DNA from: Blautia pseudococcoides
GTDB taxonomy: Bacteria; Bacillota; Clostridia; Lachnospirales; Lachnospiraceae
Assembly: GCF_001689125.2 (NCBI RefSeq)
Contig: NZ_CP015405.2
Location: 4,800,501 to 4,864,500, forward strand
DNA: 64,000 nucleotides
Direction: 5' to 3'
A program made the position numbers and the translations under genes. Within the stretch, counting starts at the first letter, position 1. The number at the start of each line of letters is the position of its first letter. The notes below the pieces were generated by a model that searched no databases, was not told the origin of the DNA, and saw only the letters and a list, made by a program, of their open reading frames with translations. Positions 26,640-36,558 of this stretch are shown piece after piece.

Positions 26640-28310
26640 ATGAAGAAGAGAATGATATTTGCACTGGGAATATCACTGATTATGATGGTTTCTCTTGCCG
26701 GATGCGTCGGAGAAAGTGCACAGGTTGCAGATACAAATCCGGATACACCGGCAGAAGAAGTAACATTTCCGTTAAAAGAGAAAAAAGAACTGTCTTTTAT
26801 TACAAGTGCTCCGGCAACCAGTACACAGGATCCAAATGAGAGGCTGATTTTTCAGCGATTAGAAGAACAGACAAATGTGGAAATTGACTGGACCTGTTTT
26901 GTGGCAGATCAGTTTGCTGATAAAAAGAATCTTGCACTGGCGCAGTTTGGAAATCTTCCGGATGGACTGTTTACAGCCGGAATGAATGATTATGATTTGC
27001 TGAGATATGCAAAGCAGGGAATCATTATTCCATTGGAAAATCTGATTGATAAATATATGCCAAATTTACAGACTGTTTTTGAAAAATATCCGGAGTATCG
27101 GACAATGGTTACAGCACCGGACGGACATATTTATTCATTTCCGTGGATTGAGCAGCTTGGAGAAGGAAAAGAAGCGATTCAGGCTATTGGTAATATTCCG
27201 TATATAAATAAGAAATGGCTGGACTGCCTTGAACTGGAAGTACCGTCTACAACAGAGGAACTGGAACAGGTATTGATTGCATTCCGAGACAACGCAGATA
27301 AGATTCAGAAAGAATGTGGTGTAGAAGGTGATGTGATTCCGATGTCGTTTATCATCAACAACGGAGATCAGGATCCGGCAATCTTAATCAATGGATTTGG
27401 AGAGGGGTATGGAGACACGGGGGATCACTTCGCAGTGACAGATAGCGGAGAGGTAGTTTATACGGCAGTTCAGGAAGGCTATAAAGAAGGAGTTAAATGG
27501 CTGCATAAGCTGGTTGAAGAAAAGCTGATAGACCCGGAAGCATTTACGCAGGTGTGGTCCACCTATGTCGCAAAAGGAAAGAATCACAGATATGGTCTTT
27601 GCTTTACATGGGATATCGGAAATATCGACAATTATGATGACTATGTAATGCTGCCGGCACTTGCAGGACCGGAAGGGCTTGTGAATGTTACCAGGCAAAA
27701 CAACAGTGAGACAAGCGGATTTGACCGTGGACGCTGTGTTCTTACAACAAGTTGTCGGGATACTGCACTTGCGGCTGCATGGATCGATCAGATGTATGCA
27801 CCAATCCAGTCTCCACAGAACAACTGGGGAACGTATGGAGAGAAGGATGCTGCCAACATATTTGAAATGAGTACAAACAGCGAAGGCGAAAAGATGCTGA
27901 AGCATATGGATTTGGGAAATAATTCACCGGTTGAGGTACGTGAAAGACAGTCTGTGAATGGCCCGCTGGCGGTGCTGAATGATTATTATGATGTGTATGT
28001 GACATGGCCGGCAGATGCAAAGTGGAGACTTGATAATATGCATGAAACTTATCTGAAGGATATGAACAGCAAGTATGTATATCCGAATGTGTTCATGAGT
28101 ATTGAAGATACCAATAGAGTTTCTCAGCTTGATACAGATATCAGGAAATACGCAGAACAGATGAAGGCAAGCTGGATTTTGAATGGCGGTATTGATGAAG
28201 AATGGGATGCATATTTAGAGAAAATGGACAAATACGGTTTGCAGGAGTATTTGAAAATTAAGCAGAAGTATTTTGATGAATACCAGAAATCGTTAAGTGC
28301 AGATAAATAG
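26640..28310 (+). CDS. Extracellular solute-binding lipoprotein
   Basis: About 556 residues. A lipoprotein signal peptide (MKKRMIFALGISLIMMVSLA) ends at a lipobox before Cys (LAGC). The mature part is an LplA-like family 1 binding protein (EKKELSFITSAP, then DWTCFVADQFADKKNLALA). It captures the sugar outside the cell for the two permeases. The ATG at 26640 is 7 nt after AAGGAGG; an overlapping GTG at 26637 also exists. The GH32 downstream points to sucrose or fructo-oligosaccharides. Confidence 0.9.
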   Translation: MKKRMIFALGISLIMMVSLAGCVGESAQVADTNPDTPAEEVTFPLKEKKELSFITSAPATSTQDPNERLIFQRLEEQTNVEIDWTCFVADQFADKKNLALAQFGNLPDGLFTAGMNDYDLLRYAKQGIIIPLENLIDKYMPNLQTVFEKYPEYRTMVTAPDGHIYSFPWIEQLGEGKEAIQAIGNIPYINKKWLDCLELEVPSTTEELEQVLIAFRDNADKIQKECGVEGDVIPMSFIINNGDQDPAILINGFGEGYGDTGDHFAVTDSGEVVYTAVQEGYKEGVKWLHKLVEEKLIDPEAFTQVWSTYVAKGKNHRYGLCFTWDIGNIDNYDDYVMLPALAGPEGLVNVTRQNNSETSGFDRGRCVLTTSCRDTALAAAWIDQMYAPIQSPQNNWGTYGEKDAANIFEMSTNSEGEKMLKHMDLGNNSPVEVRERQSVNGPLAVLNDYYDVYVTWPADAKWRLDNMHETYLKDMNSKYVYPNVFMSIEDTNRVSQLDTDIRKYAEQMKASWILNGGIDEEWDAYLEKMDKYGLQEYLKIKQKYFDEYQKSLSADK

Positions 28311-28321
28311 GAATATATTAT

Positions 28322-29806
28322 ATGGAAAATAAAAAAGATATGAATGGATTGCTGCAGAAAGCAAGAGAATATGAAAGGAATGAAATCCCTGACATTCCTG
28401 CAGGACAAAAACCTTCTTTTCATGCCTGTGCCCCAATCGGCTGGGTAAATGATCCCAATGGGTTCTCGGTGTTTCAGGATGAAATACATTTAATGTGTCA
28501 GTATCATCCATACAGTACGCAATGGGGACCGATGCATTGGGCGCATTTTAAATCAAAAGATTTTATTAAGTGGGAGCAGATGCCTGCCTGTCTTGCGCCC
28601 GATCAGGAATACGATAGTTTCGGATGTTTTTCGGGAAGCGCCATAGAATTTGAAGGAAAACATGTATTGGTCTATACCGATGTCGTTGTTGGAAAAGATG
28701 AAGAAGGAAAACACTTTGAACGTCAGACACAGTGTATAGCAGTCGGAGATGGCGTTGATTATGAAAAGTCTGATGTGAATCCGATCATAGGAACGGACAT
28801 GCTTCCGGAAGGAGCCAGCAAGGTCGATTTCCGTGATCCGAAAATCTGGAAAGACGGAAATATATTTTATGTGATTGTCGGAAGTCGAAATGAGGATGGA
28901 AGCGGACAGTTGCTGTTATATTCCTCAGATAATCTGAAGCAGTGGAAGTATTGTGGTGTTGTAGATAAGTGTGAGAACCGATATGGAAAAATGTGGGAAT
29001 GTCCGGATATGTTTCAGCTTGAAGGAAAGTGTGTTATTTTGACATCACCGCAGGATATGTATGCGGAGGGACTGGAATTTCACAATGGAAACGGAACACT
29101 TTGTTTGATTGGAGAATATGACAAAGAGCAGGTAAAATTCATACGGGAGTCTGTAAGTGCCGTTGATTATGGTCTGGATTTCTATGCAACACAGACTCTG
29201 GAAACGAAAGATGGACGCAGAGTTATGATTGCATGGATGCAGTCATGGGATAACTATTTGACTCCGGGAGAATTTAGATGGTCTGGGCTTATGTCGATTC
29301 CAAGAGAAATTCATGTAAAAAACAGCAGGTTATATCAGCTTCCGGTAAAAGAGTTGGAAAATTATTACGCAAATACAGTTATGTATAACAATATTCCGGT
29401 TCAGGAAAAAACAGAATTGAATGGGATTTCCGGAAGAGAAATTGACATGACCATTGAAATTCAGGAAGGCGGGTATGAAAAATTCTGGATTCAACTGGCA
29501 AAGAATGAGAGTTTTTATTCGGAAATCGTTTATGATGCAAAAAAAGGAACCGTTTCCTTTGACCGAAATTATTCTGGACTGAGGAGAGACTTTATCTGCC
29601 GTAGAAGCATGAATGTGGAAGGCAGAAATGGAAAAATCAAACTTCGTGTGTTAATGGACAAATATACGGTTGAACTATTTGTAAATGACGGTGCCCAGGC
29701 AATGACTTCTCTTATTTATACACCGCTGGATGCAGATAAGATTCTATTTAATGCTGACGGAACAGCTTATATAGATATTGTGAAACACGATGTTGTTGTA
29801 GAATAA
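28322..29806 (+). CDS. Glycoside hydrolase family 32 (sucrose-6-phosphate hydrolase/fructosidase)
   Basis: 494 residues. The five-bladed propeller domain carries the three GH32 signatures: nucleophile Asp44 in WVNDPNG, Asp172 in FRDP and acid/base Glu226 in WECPD. A C-terminal beta-sandwich follows from about 350. No signal peptide, so it acts on imported sucrose or short fructans in the cytoplasm. Because import is by ABC rather than PTS, unphosphorylated sucrose or fructo-oligosaccharides are the likelier substrates. It is the last gene of the operon, 12 nt after the binding protein. Confidence 0.92.
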   Translation: MENKKDMNGLLQKAREYERNEIPDIPAGQKPSFHACAPIGWVNDPNGFSVFQDEIHLMCQYHPYSTQWGPMHWAHFKSKDFIKWEQMPACLAPDQEYDSFGCFSGSAIEFEGKHVLVYTDVVVGKDEEGKHFERQTQCIAVGDGVDYEKSDVNPIIGTDMLPEGASKVDFRDPKIWKDGNIFYVIVGSRNEDGSGQLLLYSSDNLKQWKYCGVVDKCENRYGKMWECPDMFQLEGKCVILTSPQDMYAEGLEFHNGNGTLCLIGEYDKEQVKFIRESVSAVDYGLDFYATQTLETKDGRRVMIAWMQSWDNYLTPGEFRWSGLMSIPREIHVKNSRLYQLPVKELENYYANTVMYNNIPVQEKTELNGISGREIDMTIEIQEGGYEKFWIQLAKNESFYSEIVYDAKKGTVSFDRNYSGLRRDFICRRSMNVEGRNGKIKLRVLMDKYTVELFVNDGAQAMTSLIYTPLDADKILFNADGTAYIDIVKHDVVVE

Positions 29807-29872
29807 AAAGATTGTGCGGCAAGTTAAATGACAGTACCGACTATGGTGCGTTTACGTTTGAATAACGGACAG

Positions 29873-29917
29873 AACCCCGGAAATGTTGATAAAATTGGCA
29901 TTTCCGGGGTTGTTTTA
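29873..29917. terminator. Bidirectional terminator
   Basis: A 13-bp GC-rich stem AACCCCGGAAATG / CATTTCCGGGGTT is followed by a T-rich tail on the plus strand. It lies between the GH32 gene and the convergent EcsC-family gene. Confidence 0.85.
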
Positions 29918-29963
29918 TGTCCTTTGGTTCTAAAATGGCTCTAGTTATTTAAAAATAATAAAT

Positions 29964-30914
29964 TTACACTTCTTGAATTTCAATAGCGTCAATGATAACA
30001 TCTTCTTCTTTGGTAGAATGATAATCGGGATTACTTAATAATGTATCACGTAAAGATTCTTTTAACTTGTCACAACAAGGTTTGAAAGATAAATATGTAA
30101 TACCGCCGCCGATTACTCCGCCAACAACGGGAATAGCTTTTTTAAAGAAACCGGCAAACACTTGTTTTGTCATATTGACTCCAAACCACTTTGAAACGCT
30201 TTTCACGATTGGGTAGATAGTTCCTTTTGTAAGGGCGGCGTTCATTAATCTCTTTTCAACACCTTTTCCAAGGGCAGTTGCCATTGCTTTGAGGGCAGTA
30301 TTTGTTCCTTGAACACCATACATAACTCCAAGACAAATGATTAGTAAATTCATAGTTTCTGAATCAAATTTGTGCTCTTTTTTGGTAGTGTCGATCTCTG
30401 GAAAACCGTATAAATACATAATCTTTTGAGCGGCACGTAGCATATAGCCATAATATTGAACTAAATCAGCAGGTATAGTGGCAACCATGGCGACACCCCC
30501 GGGGGCGCCTAGTGCGGCAAAAATTCCAGAGACACAGTTCCGTTCAAATTTTATTACTTCATCTGCGATTTTGTCAATTTCGCAAGCTGATATCTGAGCA
30601 TAAGCCGGATTATGTGTAATAGCTGACTCAATAACTTCTGGAGGATAATTTTTCATCAATTCTCGTTGTAAAAAATCAGCCCGGTTTACTTTGATTCCAG
30701 GAGTTTGTAAGCCGATAATTATAAAATCCTCAATGCCAATTTCCCCAATGCCATTTGTGTCAACCGCTTTAAGAATGAAATCTTTAGATTTTGTGAGGGC
30801 TGTTTTAGCCTTTTCTGTTGTAGAAGAAACTGCTGTGCCAGTATTTTTGGCTGCTTTATTTAAGTTCGTTTTAAAGTTTTTTGTATTTGCTGAATTATCT
30901 GTGCTTTTTTTCAT
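29964..30914 (-). CDS. EcsC-family protein
   Basis: 316 residues. A low-complexity Lys/Thr/Ala-rich N-terminus (about 1-50) precedes an EcsC-type domain with glycine-rich hydrophobic segments (GIFAALGAPGGVAMVATIPA, then DLVQYYGYMLRAAQKIMYLY and AIPVVGGVIGGGITYLSF). EcsC proteins are widespread, probably membrane-associated and of uncertain function. It stands alone, flanked by an IS66 remnant upstream and the terminator downstream. GAGAATGAGAG-type purines precede the ATG. Confidence 0.8.
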   Translation of the reverse strand: MKKSTDNSANTKNFKTNLNKAAKNTGTAVSSTTEKAKTALTKSKDFILKAVDTNGIGEIGIEDFIIIGLQTPGIKVNRADFLQRELMKNYPPEVIESAITHNPAYAQISACEIDKIADEVIKFERNCVSGIFAALGAPGGVAMVATIPADLVQYYGYMLRAAQKIMYLYGFPEIDTTKKEHKFDSETMNLLIICLGVMYGVQGTNTALKAMATALGKGVEKRLMNAALTKGTIYPIVKSVSKWFGVNMTKQVFAGFFKKAIPVVGGVIGGGITYLSFKPCCDKLKESLRDTLLSNPDYHSTKEEDVIIDAIEIQEV

Positions 30915-30984
30915 CTCTCATTCTCCTTTCTAAAACAGCAAATGTAATTTTATCCAAAAATTATCCCATTCGGAAAATAATTCT

Positions 30985-31100
30985 ATGACTTCAGTCCATT
31001 CAGAAGCATAGTTTCTGTGATGCAGTACACAGTCGCACTGGCCTGTGCACCGCGGATGCTTTTGGCAAACAGCCAATTGCGTCTTCCTATTGTATTAAAG
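30985..31100 (-). pseudogene. IS66-family transposase remnant
   Basis: The minus strand reads NTIGRRNWLFAKSIRGAQAS, then ATVYCITETMLLNGLKS before a stop. This is the conserved end of the IS66 DDE domain (GRRNWLF, A-A-S-A-x-x-Y-S-x-x-E-T-A). Only about 38 residues remain. Confidence 0.7.
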
Positions 31101-31171
31101 GAAAGTTCTCGTGTCGGAGAACACTTTAAGTAAATTGCAAATTAAAAATATGCATAGAAAACAGGTGGTGG

Positions 31172-31357
31172 TTAAAAGATGTAAATATAGAATCCTTCTT
31201 CAAATTCTTCATCGCAAAGGTCATCATCTTCCGTTATAAAGTAATGCATATCCAATAAATCGGAATCGGTCATGCTTCTGACCAGTTTGGGTGACATTCC
31301 TTCAGGCGGACTTTTGATATATTTTTGCCTGAGTTCGTCTATATACTTTTGATCCAT
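31172..31357 (-). CDS. Small hypothetical protein (61 aa)
   Basis: An acidic small protein (DQKYIDELRQKYIKSPPEGM, then VRSMTDSDLLDMHYFITEDD) ending in a Glu/Asp-rich tail. GGAGG lies 9 nt upstream of the ATG, which supports real translation. No family recognised. It stands alone between two transposon remnants. Confidence 0.6.
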   Translation of the reverse strand: MDQKYIDELRQKYIKSPPEGMSPKLVRSMTDSDLLDMHYFITEDDDLCDEEFEEGFYIYIF

Positions 31358-31554
31358 TTGTATCAGCCTCCAATCTGTAATAAGTAAAGTATGGAACAGA
31401 TGGGAAAAGAAGTCAAGCAGGCTGGGAGCGGGGATAAATACTTAGCTTTATCATTGTCCTTTTATATAATTCCTCCAAATAAACCTGTTTAGTGTTTATG
31501 ATATAGCTCATAAAGTATTTCTTTTTTACATTTGGACATTGTAGAGGGTCATAG

Positions 31555-31836
31555 CCATGGTGAGCAGAAAGTGCTTACTCCGGGATTGAGATCAGGAATC
31601 AGTGTTTTGATCTATGGAAAGACCTGTCGTTGGAATACTTTGCTCCAAAGGTGGGGCAAAATTTTGAATGGCAGTGAATAAAGGTTTCCACAATGTGGAC
31701 AGCAATACATGGTCCCGCCATAAGAGGGATTCCCGCAGTTGATGACCTTTTCAATATTTTCCAAAACAATAGGTCTGGATTTAATATCGTATTCGATAAA
31801 TTTGTAATAGTCTGTAAGCATCTTCTGTATCACCAT
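31555..31836 (-). pseudogene. IS91-like transposase zinc-finger remnant
   Basis: Minus-strand translation: VIQKMLTDYYKFIEYD, then MYCCPHCGNLYSLPF. After a frameshift it reads KFCPTFGAKYSNDRSF. This is the N-terminal zinc-binding domain of IS91-type transposases (CxxC...CxxC), with one Cys replaced in the second pair. The catalytic domain is absent. Confidence 0.6.
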
Positions 31837-32090
31837 TTTTTATAGGCCATGACATTGGTGGGACATAATCTTTTTTTCATAAAGAGGCATATTATTATCA
31901 GAGACAGTTTTTCAGACAATCCTATAAGTCGATAAAAAATGATAGATATATGATACAAAAGATATGTTATATAAAGGCATGAATTGTTATACTAAAAACA
32001 TGATGCAGGAGACAAAAAGTGTTAAGAATTTCAAAGGAAGGTATTACAGCAAAACATTTTAACTCATACATCAAAAAACCAAAATAATAT
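31837..32090. other. Intergenic region without recognised features
   Basis: AT-rich sequence upstream of the MBL-fold gene. No ORF or clear hairpin was found. The strong ribosome binding site of the next gene (AAAGGAG) starts at 32091. Confidence 0.4.
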
Positions 32091-32106
32091 AAAGGAGATG
32101 GCAGCC

Positions 32107-32943
32107 ATGAAAATTAAATATTTAGGCACCGCAGCAGCAGAGGGCATCCCAGCCTTATTTTGCAATTGTCCGTTATGTACATATGCCAGAGAACACCGTA
32201 AGAGAGAAGTAAGAACGAGATCCCAGGCATTGATTGATGAAAAGCTGCTGATCGATTTCCCGGCAGACAGTTACAAACATGCATTAGAAAATAAAATAGA
32301 TCTGTCAGCAGTTTCGCATCTTTTGATTACCCACTCACATGATGATCATTTTTATCCTATGGATCTATTCATGCGTCATCCGGAATACGGAAAAAAATGG
32401 GGAGCCGAGCAGCTTCATATTTACGGAAACAGTGCGGTTATCCGTCTTTTAAAGGAGATGGCAGAAAGATTTTCCGTTGAAGATATATGGAAATATATTA
32501 TTCCTCTTGAAATTAAGCCATTTGACGAACTGGAGATAGAAAATTACAAAATCACAGCATTGCCTGCCAGACATATGCAGACAGAAGACGCGTTATTGTT
32601 TTTAATTGAAAAAGAGAACACAGCCTTCTTATATGGCAATGATACAGGAATTCCGGACGAGAAATTCTGGGAGGGATTAAGAGGTAAAAAATTAACCGGT
32701 GCAAGTATGGACTGCACCATGGGAAAGGGAAAATCATTCTACCACGGACATATGGGATTTGGAGACATTCTGGAATTAAAAGAAAGAATGGAAAAAGAAG
32801 GGGTAGCCGATCAGGAGACTGCATGGGTAGTGACACATTTCTCGCATAATGGCGGCTGGACATATGAAAGGATGACAGAAGACCTGAAAGATACTGTATT
32901 TCAGGCGGCTTTTGATGGTATGTGTATAGAAATAGGTAAGTAA
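32107..32943 (+). CDS. MBL-fold metal-dependent hydrolase (PhnP/PqqB-like)
   Basis: 278 residues from the ATG at 32107, 9 nt after GGAG; the upstream in-frame ATG (32098) overlaps the ribosome binding site. The metallo-beta-lactamase motif THSHDDHFYPMDL holds the HxHxDH zinc ligands. The N-terminal Cys pair in CNCPLCTYA resembles the structural zinc site of PhnP-like phosphodiesterases. Later ligands fall in NDTGIP and THFSHNG. Cytoplasmic. The substrate is unknown; a cyclic phosphodiester or carbohydrate-derived ester is possible. It stands alone as a single transcription unit. Confidence 0.82.
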   Translation: MKIKYLGTAAAEGIPALFCNCPLCTYAREHRKREVRTRSQALIDEKLLIDFPADSYKHALENKIDLSAVSHLLITHSHDDHFYPMDLFMRHPEYGKKWGAEQLHIYGNSAVIRLLKEMAERFSVEDIWKYIIPLEIKPFDELEIENYKITALPARHMQTEDALLFLIEKENTAFLYGNDTGIPDEKFWEGLRGKKLTGASMDCTMGKGKSFYHGHMGFGDILELKERMEKEGVADQETAWVVTHFSHNGGWTYERMTEDLKDTVFQAAFDGMCIEIGK

Positions 32944-32956
32944 AGCAAAGGTATTT

Positions 32957-32996
32957 CAGACAGGAAGTCTCAGATTTTTCTGAGGCTTTCTGTCTG
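32957..32996. terminator. Strong hairpin between convergent genes
   Basis: An 18-bp stem (starting CAGACAGGAAGTCTCAGA) with two G-U pairs and a T-rich loop lies between the MBL-fold gene and the convergent response regulator gene. There is no long T tail, so termination strength is uncertain. Confidence 0.6.
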
Positions 32997-33003
32997 TAAT
33001 GAA

Positions 33004-34482
33004 TCAGGAATTATTACGAAAATGATTCGGAGAAACGCCGTACTGGGATTTAAAGGCTCTGGAAAAATTAAACGCGTTTTCATACCCTACATTTGCTGCG
33101 ATTTGCTGAATGGAGAGATTGGGATTCTTCAAAAACTCCAGTGCATGTTCCATACGGACCATTCGCAGATATTCCTGAAAGGGCATATGGAATGTCTTAT
33201 GAAAAGACTTGCTCAAATAGGAATAACTCATAAAGAAACGGTCAGCTAAAGCGGAAAGCGTCAGTTCCTCCATGTAATGCGTATCCACATAATTTTTTAC
33301 CATATCCAAAGAATTGGAAGACTCAGGATGCTGGGAAATTTGCTGTGAATACCGGGACAGTTTATTATAAAGGTAGTTTTCCAGACTCTCATAATCCGAA
33401 AAAGAAGAGAGAGGAGGACAGCGCTGGCTCAGTTCAAAATAGTTTAGTGTGGATAAGGCTGCACCGAGTACCTCGTTAAAGTAATGATAAAAAATGTTCA
33501 AATCTGGTATGGTGAGCTCTTCGATTTTATTAATAAAAGTAATGCGCTGTGCACTGTTGGCAATCAGGGAAGGTGTTTGGATAAACTGATTCATCATATG
33601 TTTAAGCTTTTGAGGAATGCCCTGTTTTGCCATTGGCGTCATATCTGTAAAGAGATGTCCGTATCCCAGGGGAAGACGCAGACAGATATATTCCTGTGCT
33701 CTCTGAAAAAGCCGGGCAATACCGGATATGTCGGAAGGAGACATCAGACACCCCACGCAGGAATCTTTGTTTGCATCAATAGTACCCAGAAGAAGATTTT
33801 TGAGGGGTTCATAACTTTCGGCAGCACAGATAATAACAATCTCAAACTGTGATAACGTATTGCATAAAACATGGCTGATGGTATCATAAACCGCATTGAT
33901 CTTATGGTTCATTGCCTCATAGGTCTGAGGGGAACGAAAAGCCAATATGGCAATACAGCAGTTATCCTCAATTCCTTCATTGGCAAGACCGGTAAGAAAA
34001 GAAGCGGAAGGAGTCCCATTAGCGGGAAGCTGTGTCAGCTTCTGCAAAAGATTTTCCGAAAGGTGGAAAAGATTTTCCCGGAATTTGTGAGGAACATGTG
34101 GATAACTCTGAAAAGCGGAGAAAGCTTTTGCGAGAACTTTTGCCAGACTATCGTTGAGGATCGGTTTAAGGAGATAGTCCATGGCTCCGTTCTGAAAAGC
34201 GCCTCTTACATAATCAAAATCATCATATCCACTGAGCACAATAAACTGGACGGGATGAAGTTTTTTGCTCAAAGCATGAATCAGGCTGATACCATCCATG
34301 CCGTTCATTTTGATATCAGTAAATACAATCTGAGGTTTGTATGTATGGCAAATTTCAAGGGCATCTTCCCCGCTCAGGCAGGTTCGGATTTGGCCGGCTT
34401 CCGGGAAATTAAGCAGGCGAATCTTGTTATGCAGGCCCTCGCAGATATAATATTCGTCATCGACAATCAGGATATTGTACAT
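33004..34482 (-). CDS. YesN-type response regulator (REC-AraC)
   Basis: 492 residues. The N-terminal receiver domain has the acidic pocket (ILIVDDEYYI) and phosphoacceptor Asp in IVFTDIKMNGMDG. A poorly conserved middle follows, then a C-terminal AraC-type double helix-turn-helix (LTLSALADRFFMSYSYLSKS, then IQQIAANVGYENAFNFSRAF). It pairs with the YesM-like kinase 3 nt upstream. It probably activates the divergent isomerase/ABC/mannosidase genes through the repeated promoter modules at 36388 and 37656 (inference). Confidence 0.9.
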   Translation of the reverse strand: MYNILIVDDEYYICEGLHNKIRLLNFPEAGQIRTCLSGEDALEICHTYKPQIVFTDIKMNGMDGISLIHALSKKLHPVQFIVLSGYDDFDYVRGAFQNGAMDYLLKPILNDSLAKVLAKAFSAFQSYPHVPHKFRENLFHLSENLLQKLTQLPANGTPSASFLTGLANEGIEDNCCIAILAFRSPQTYEAMNHKINAVYDTISHVLCNTLSQFEIVIICAAESYEPLKNLLLGTIDANKDSCVGCLMSPSDISGIARLFQRAQEYICLRLPLGYGHLFTDMTPMAKQGIPQKLKHMMNQFIQTPSLIANSAQRITFINKIEELTIPDLNIFYHYFNEVLGAALSTLNYFELSQRCPPLSSFSDYESLENYLYNKLSRYSQQISQHPESSNSLDMVKNYVDTHYMEELTLSALADRFFMSYSYLSKSFHKTFHMPFQEYLRMVRMEHALEFLKNPNLSIQQIAANVGYENAFNFSRAFKSQYGVSPNHFRNNS

Positions 34483-34485
34483 AGT

Positions 34486-36282
34486 TCATGACTCCTCCTT
34501 TATTACGTCAGCCGGAATATGAATTATTATAGTAGTCCCATGGTGTTCACGGCTTTCAATTGTAAGCTGAGCACGTTGGCTGTAAAAAAGTTTCAGTCGT
34601 CTATAGATGTTCTGCAGTCCGATAAATGTGCCGTTGGAAGAATCCAGTAAAGTTTCAGAAGGATGCTCCAGGCTGTATAATACCTCTGATAATCGGTCCG
34701 GTGACATACCGTCTCCATCATCGCAAACCTGTATTTCCATAAAATCAGCCAGTGGTTTAATGGAAATGTGTATATGCAGTGAAGTGTTAGGCGATACCAA
34801 TCCGTGTAGAATGGAATTTTCCAAAAGAGGCTGCAGTAAAAATTTAATGATCTGTATCTTTTGAACGGATTCAGGAACATCTGTAGTTAAACGCAATTGA
34901 TTAAAATAGCGGATATTGTACACGTTGATCAAAGAGACAGCAGTGCGAAGCTCTGATTCAATCGTTGCGTACAGTCCATCATTTTTTATGTTATAGCGGA
35001 GAATCTGCCCAAAGGAGGCGATAGATTCCGCAAGTATTTCCTGGCCATGCTGGGAAGCGTATCCGGAAAAAATACTCAGTGTGTTATAGATAAAATGCGG
35101 ATTGATCTGATATTGCAGAGCTTTTAGCTGAGCCTGAGTCTGAGTGGTTTCTTTCTCTACGGTTTCCTGTATCAGGGAATTTATCTTATCCAGTAAAATA
35201 TTGTATCGGTGGGCGATCATGCCGATTTCGTCGGAACGTGTCTCAGGAATTTTTTCTTTAAAGCCGTGGGCAATAATGGCATCCATCAGGTTCAGGTCGG
35301 TGTGAAGCTGATGAAAAGATTTTCGGATAAAAATTGTTAACAGTATAAACTGAAGTACAGCAAATGAGGCCAGTGCCAGGGAAAGACTGAACACAGGGCG
35401 GTTACTGGAATAAAAAGTAAGCGGCTGCGTGTTCATGATCATAATGTCAAAATGCTCCATCATACAGCAGATGTATTGTTCTTTACCGGAGTTTATGAAA
35501 AACGGAGCGGAATCTGCATCATCATTAAGAAGCTCCTCCAGGTTTTGGGGTGGTTCCGCCCCGTAACCTTTTTGGGAGTCCTGAAACCAGGCAAAATAAT
35601 TTCCGTTTTGCGAAGGACGAAACAGAGTCGGAAATATTTTGGACGGGGAGCATTCAAAAACAATATATCCCATACAGGAACCCTGGTATTCTGTGTTGAT
35701 TTTTTGTATGACCAGGATGATATTTTTGTCTGCAGAACTTGTGGAGTATCCGCAGGTATCATGAAAAACTTCAGTTTGTTTCGCATCGAGATAAAAAAGG
35801 CCAAATTCGCTTTCTGCTTCCTGAAATTGTTGAAAAAAATCCAGATTTACAAGCCGGTCTGCAGACCAGAAATAGCTGCCTTCCTCCTCCAGAGGAGTTG
35901 TTGTAAAAATGTTGGCTGTGTTGACACCCAGATTTCTGTATTTTAAAGAATATTTGATAGAAGCAATGATTTCGCCCAGATATTTTTCAGACCATACAGG
36001 AAATTTATTCAGCCCCATACGATAATGTTTTCCGAGATAATTATTCAGGGGTTGTGAGTAGGCAATATCTCTTGAAAGGTCTGAAATAGAAGTAAGAATA
36101 TTATCCAGTGTTTTCGTTGTCTGTTCGATCGCTATGCCCTGTTCATGAATCAACTGTGTGTGTAATTCCCGTGTTTGTTTTTTATACAGATAGAAGGAAA
36201 AAAACAGTGTGGGAATCGTCAAAAAGAGCAGGGATAATATACATATTTTTTGAACCAGTGTTCGTTTGGTGAAAAAGCTCAT
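34486..36282 (-). CDS. YesM-type sensor histidine kinase
   Basis: About 598 residues. A membrane helix near the N-terminus, a large extracellular sensor, a second helix (SLSLALASFAVLQFILLTIF) and a HAMP linker lead to the His_kinase domain with the phosphoacceptor in LQYQINPHFIYNTLSIFSG. The HATPase domain has LLQPLLENSILHG and CDDGDGMSP. I chose the ATG at 36282, right after GGAGGTG. It is co-transcribed with the YesN-type regulator and likely senses an oligosaccharide or its binding protein. Confidence 0.9.
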   Translation of the reverse strand: MSFFTKRTLVQKICILSLLFLTIPTLFFSFYLYKKQTRELHTQLIHEQGIAIEQTTKTLDNILTSISDLSRDIAYSQPLNNYLGKHYRMGLNKFPVWSEKYLGEIIASIKYSLKYRNLGVNTANIFTTTPLEEEGSYFWSADRLVNLDFFQQFQEAESEFGLFYLDAKQTEVFHDTCGYSTSSADKNIILVIQKINTEYQGSCMGYIVFECSPSKIFPTLFRPSQNGNYFAWFQDSQKGYGAEPPQNLEELLNDDADSAPFFINSGKEQYICCMMEHFDIMIMNTQPLTFYSSNRPVFSLSLALASFAVLQFILLTIFIRKSFHQLHTDLNLMDAIIAHGFKEKIPETRSDEIGMIAHRYNILLDKINSLIQETVEKETTQTQAQLKALQYQINPHFIYNTLSIFSGYASQHGQEILAESIASFGQILRYNIKNDGLYATIESELRTAVSLINVYNIRYFNQLRLTTDVPESVQKIQIIKFLLQPLLENSILHGLVSPNTSLHIHISIKPLADFMEIQVCDDGDGMSPDRLSEVLYSLEHPSETLLDSSNGTFIGLQNIYRRLKLFYSQRAQLTIESREHHGTTIIIHIPADVIKEES

Positions 36283-36387
36283 AGGCACCTCCAATATATT
36301 GGAATAATGTAATAAATGATATAATTACTTCTAATATGTGGACATTATAACATAAGGCTTTTAATTTGTATGCATATCTATACGAAA

Positions 36388-36466
36388 TGAACAAAAGAAG
36401 ATATTCAATAGCAAAAGATGATATGTAGATTAAGAAAGAAAGATGCTATACTTCAAATATGAATTT
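36388..36466 (+). promoter_or_regulatory. Promoter module 1 (isomerase)
   Basis: This region closely matches 37656-37735. Shared parts are TGAACAAAAGAAGA-ATTCA, a GCAAA block, ATATGTA and GATGCTA-A-TTC-ATATGAATTT. A -10 box TATACT (36447-36452) lies 17 bp from a poor -35 (TGTAGA), as expected for an activator-dependent promoter. Confidence 0.55.
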
Positions 36467-36558
36467 TGGAATATGAAACAATTGCGGTTGGATGCGGAAA
36501 AGCTAAGTCCGGTAGTACCAAAAGCGGCAGGCTAAAATAATAATTGGGGGAAAGATAT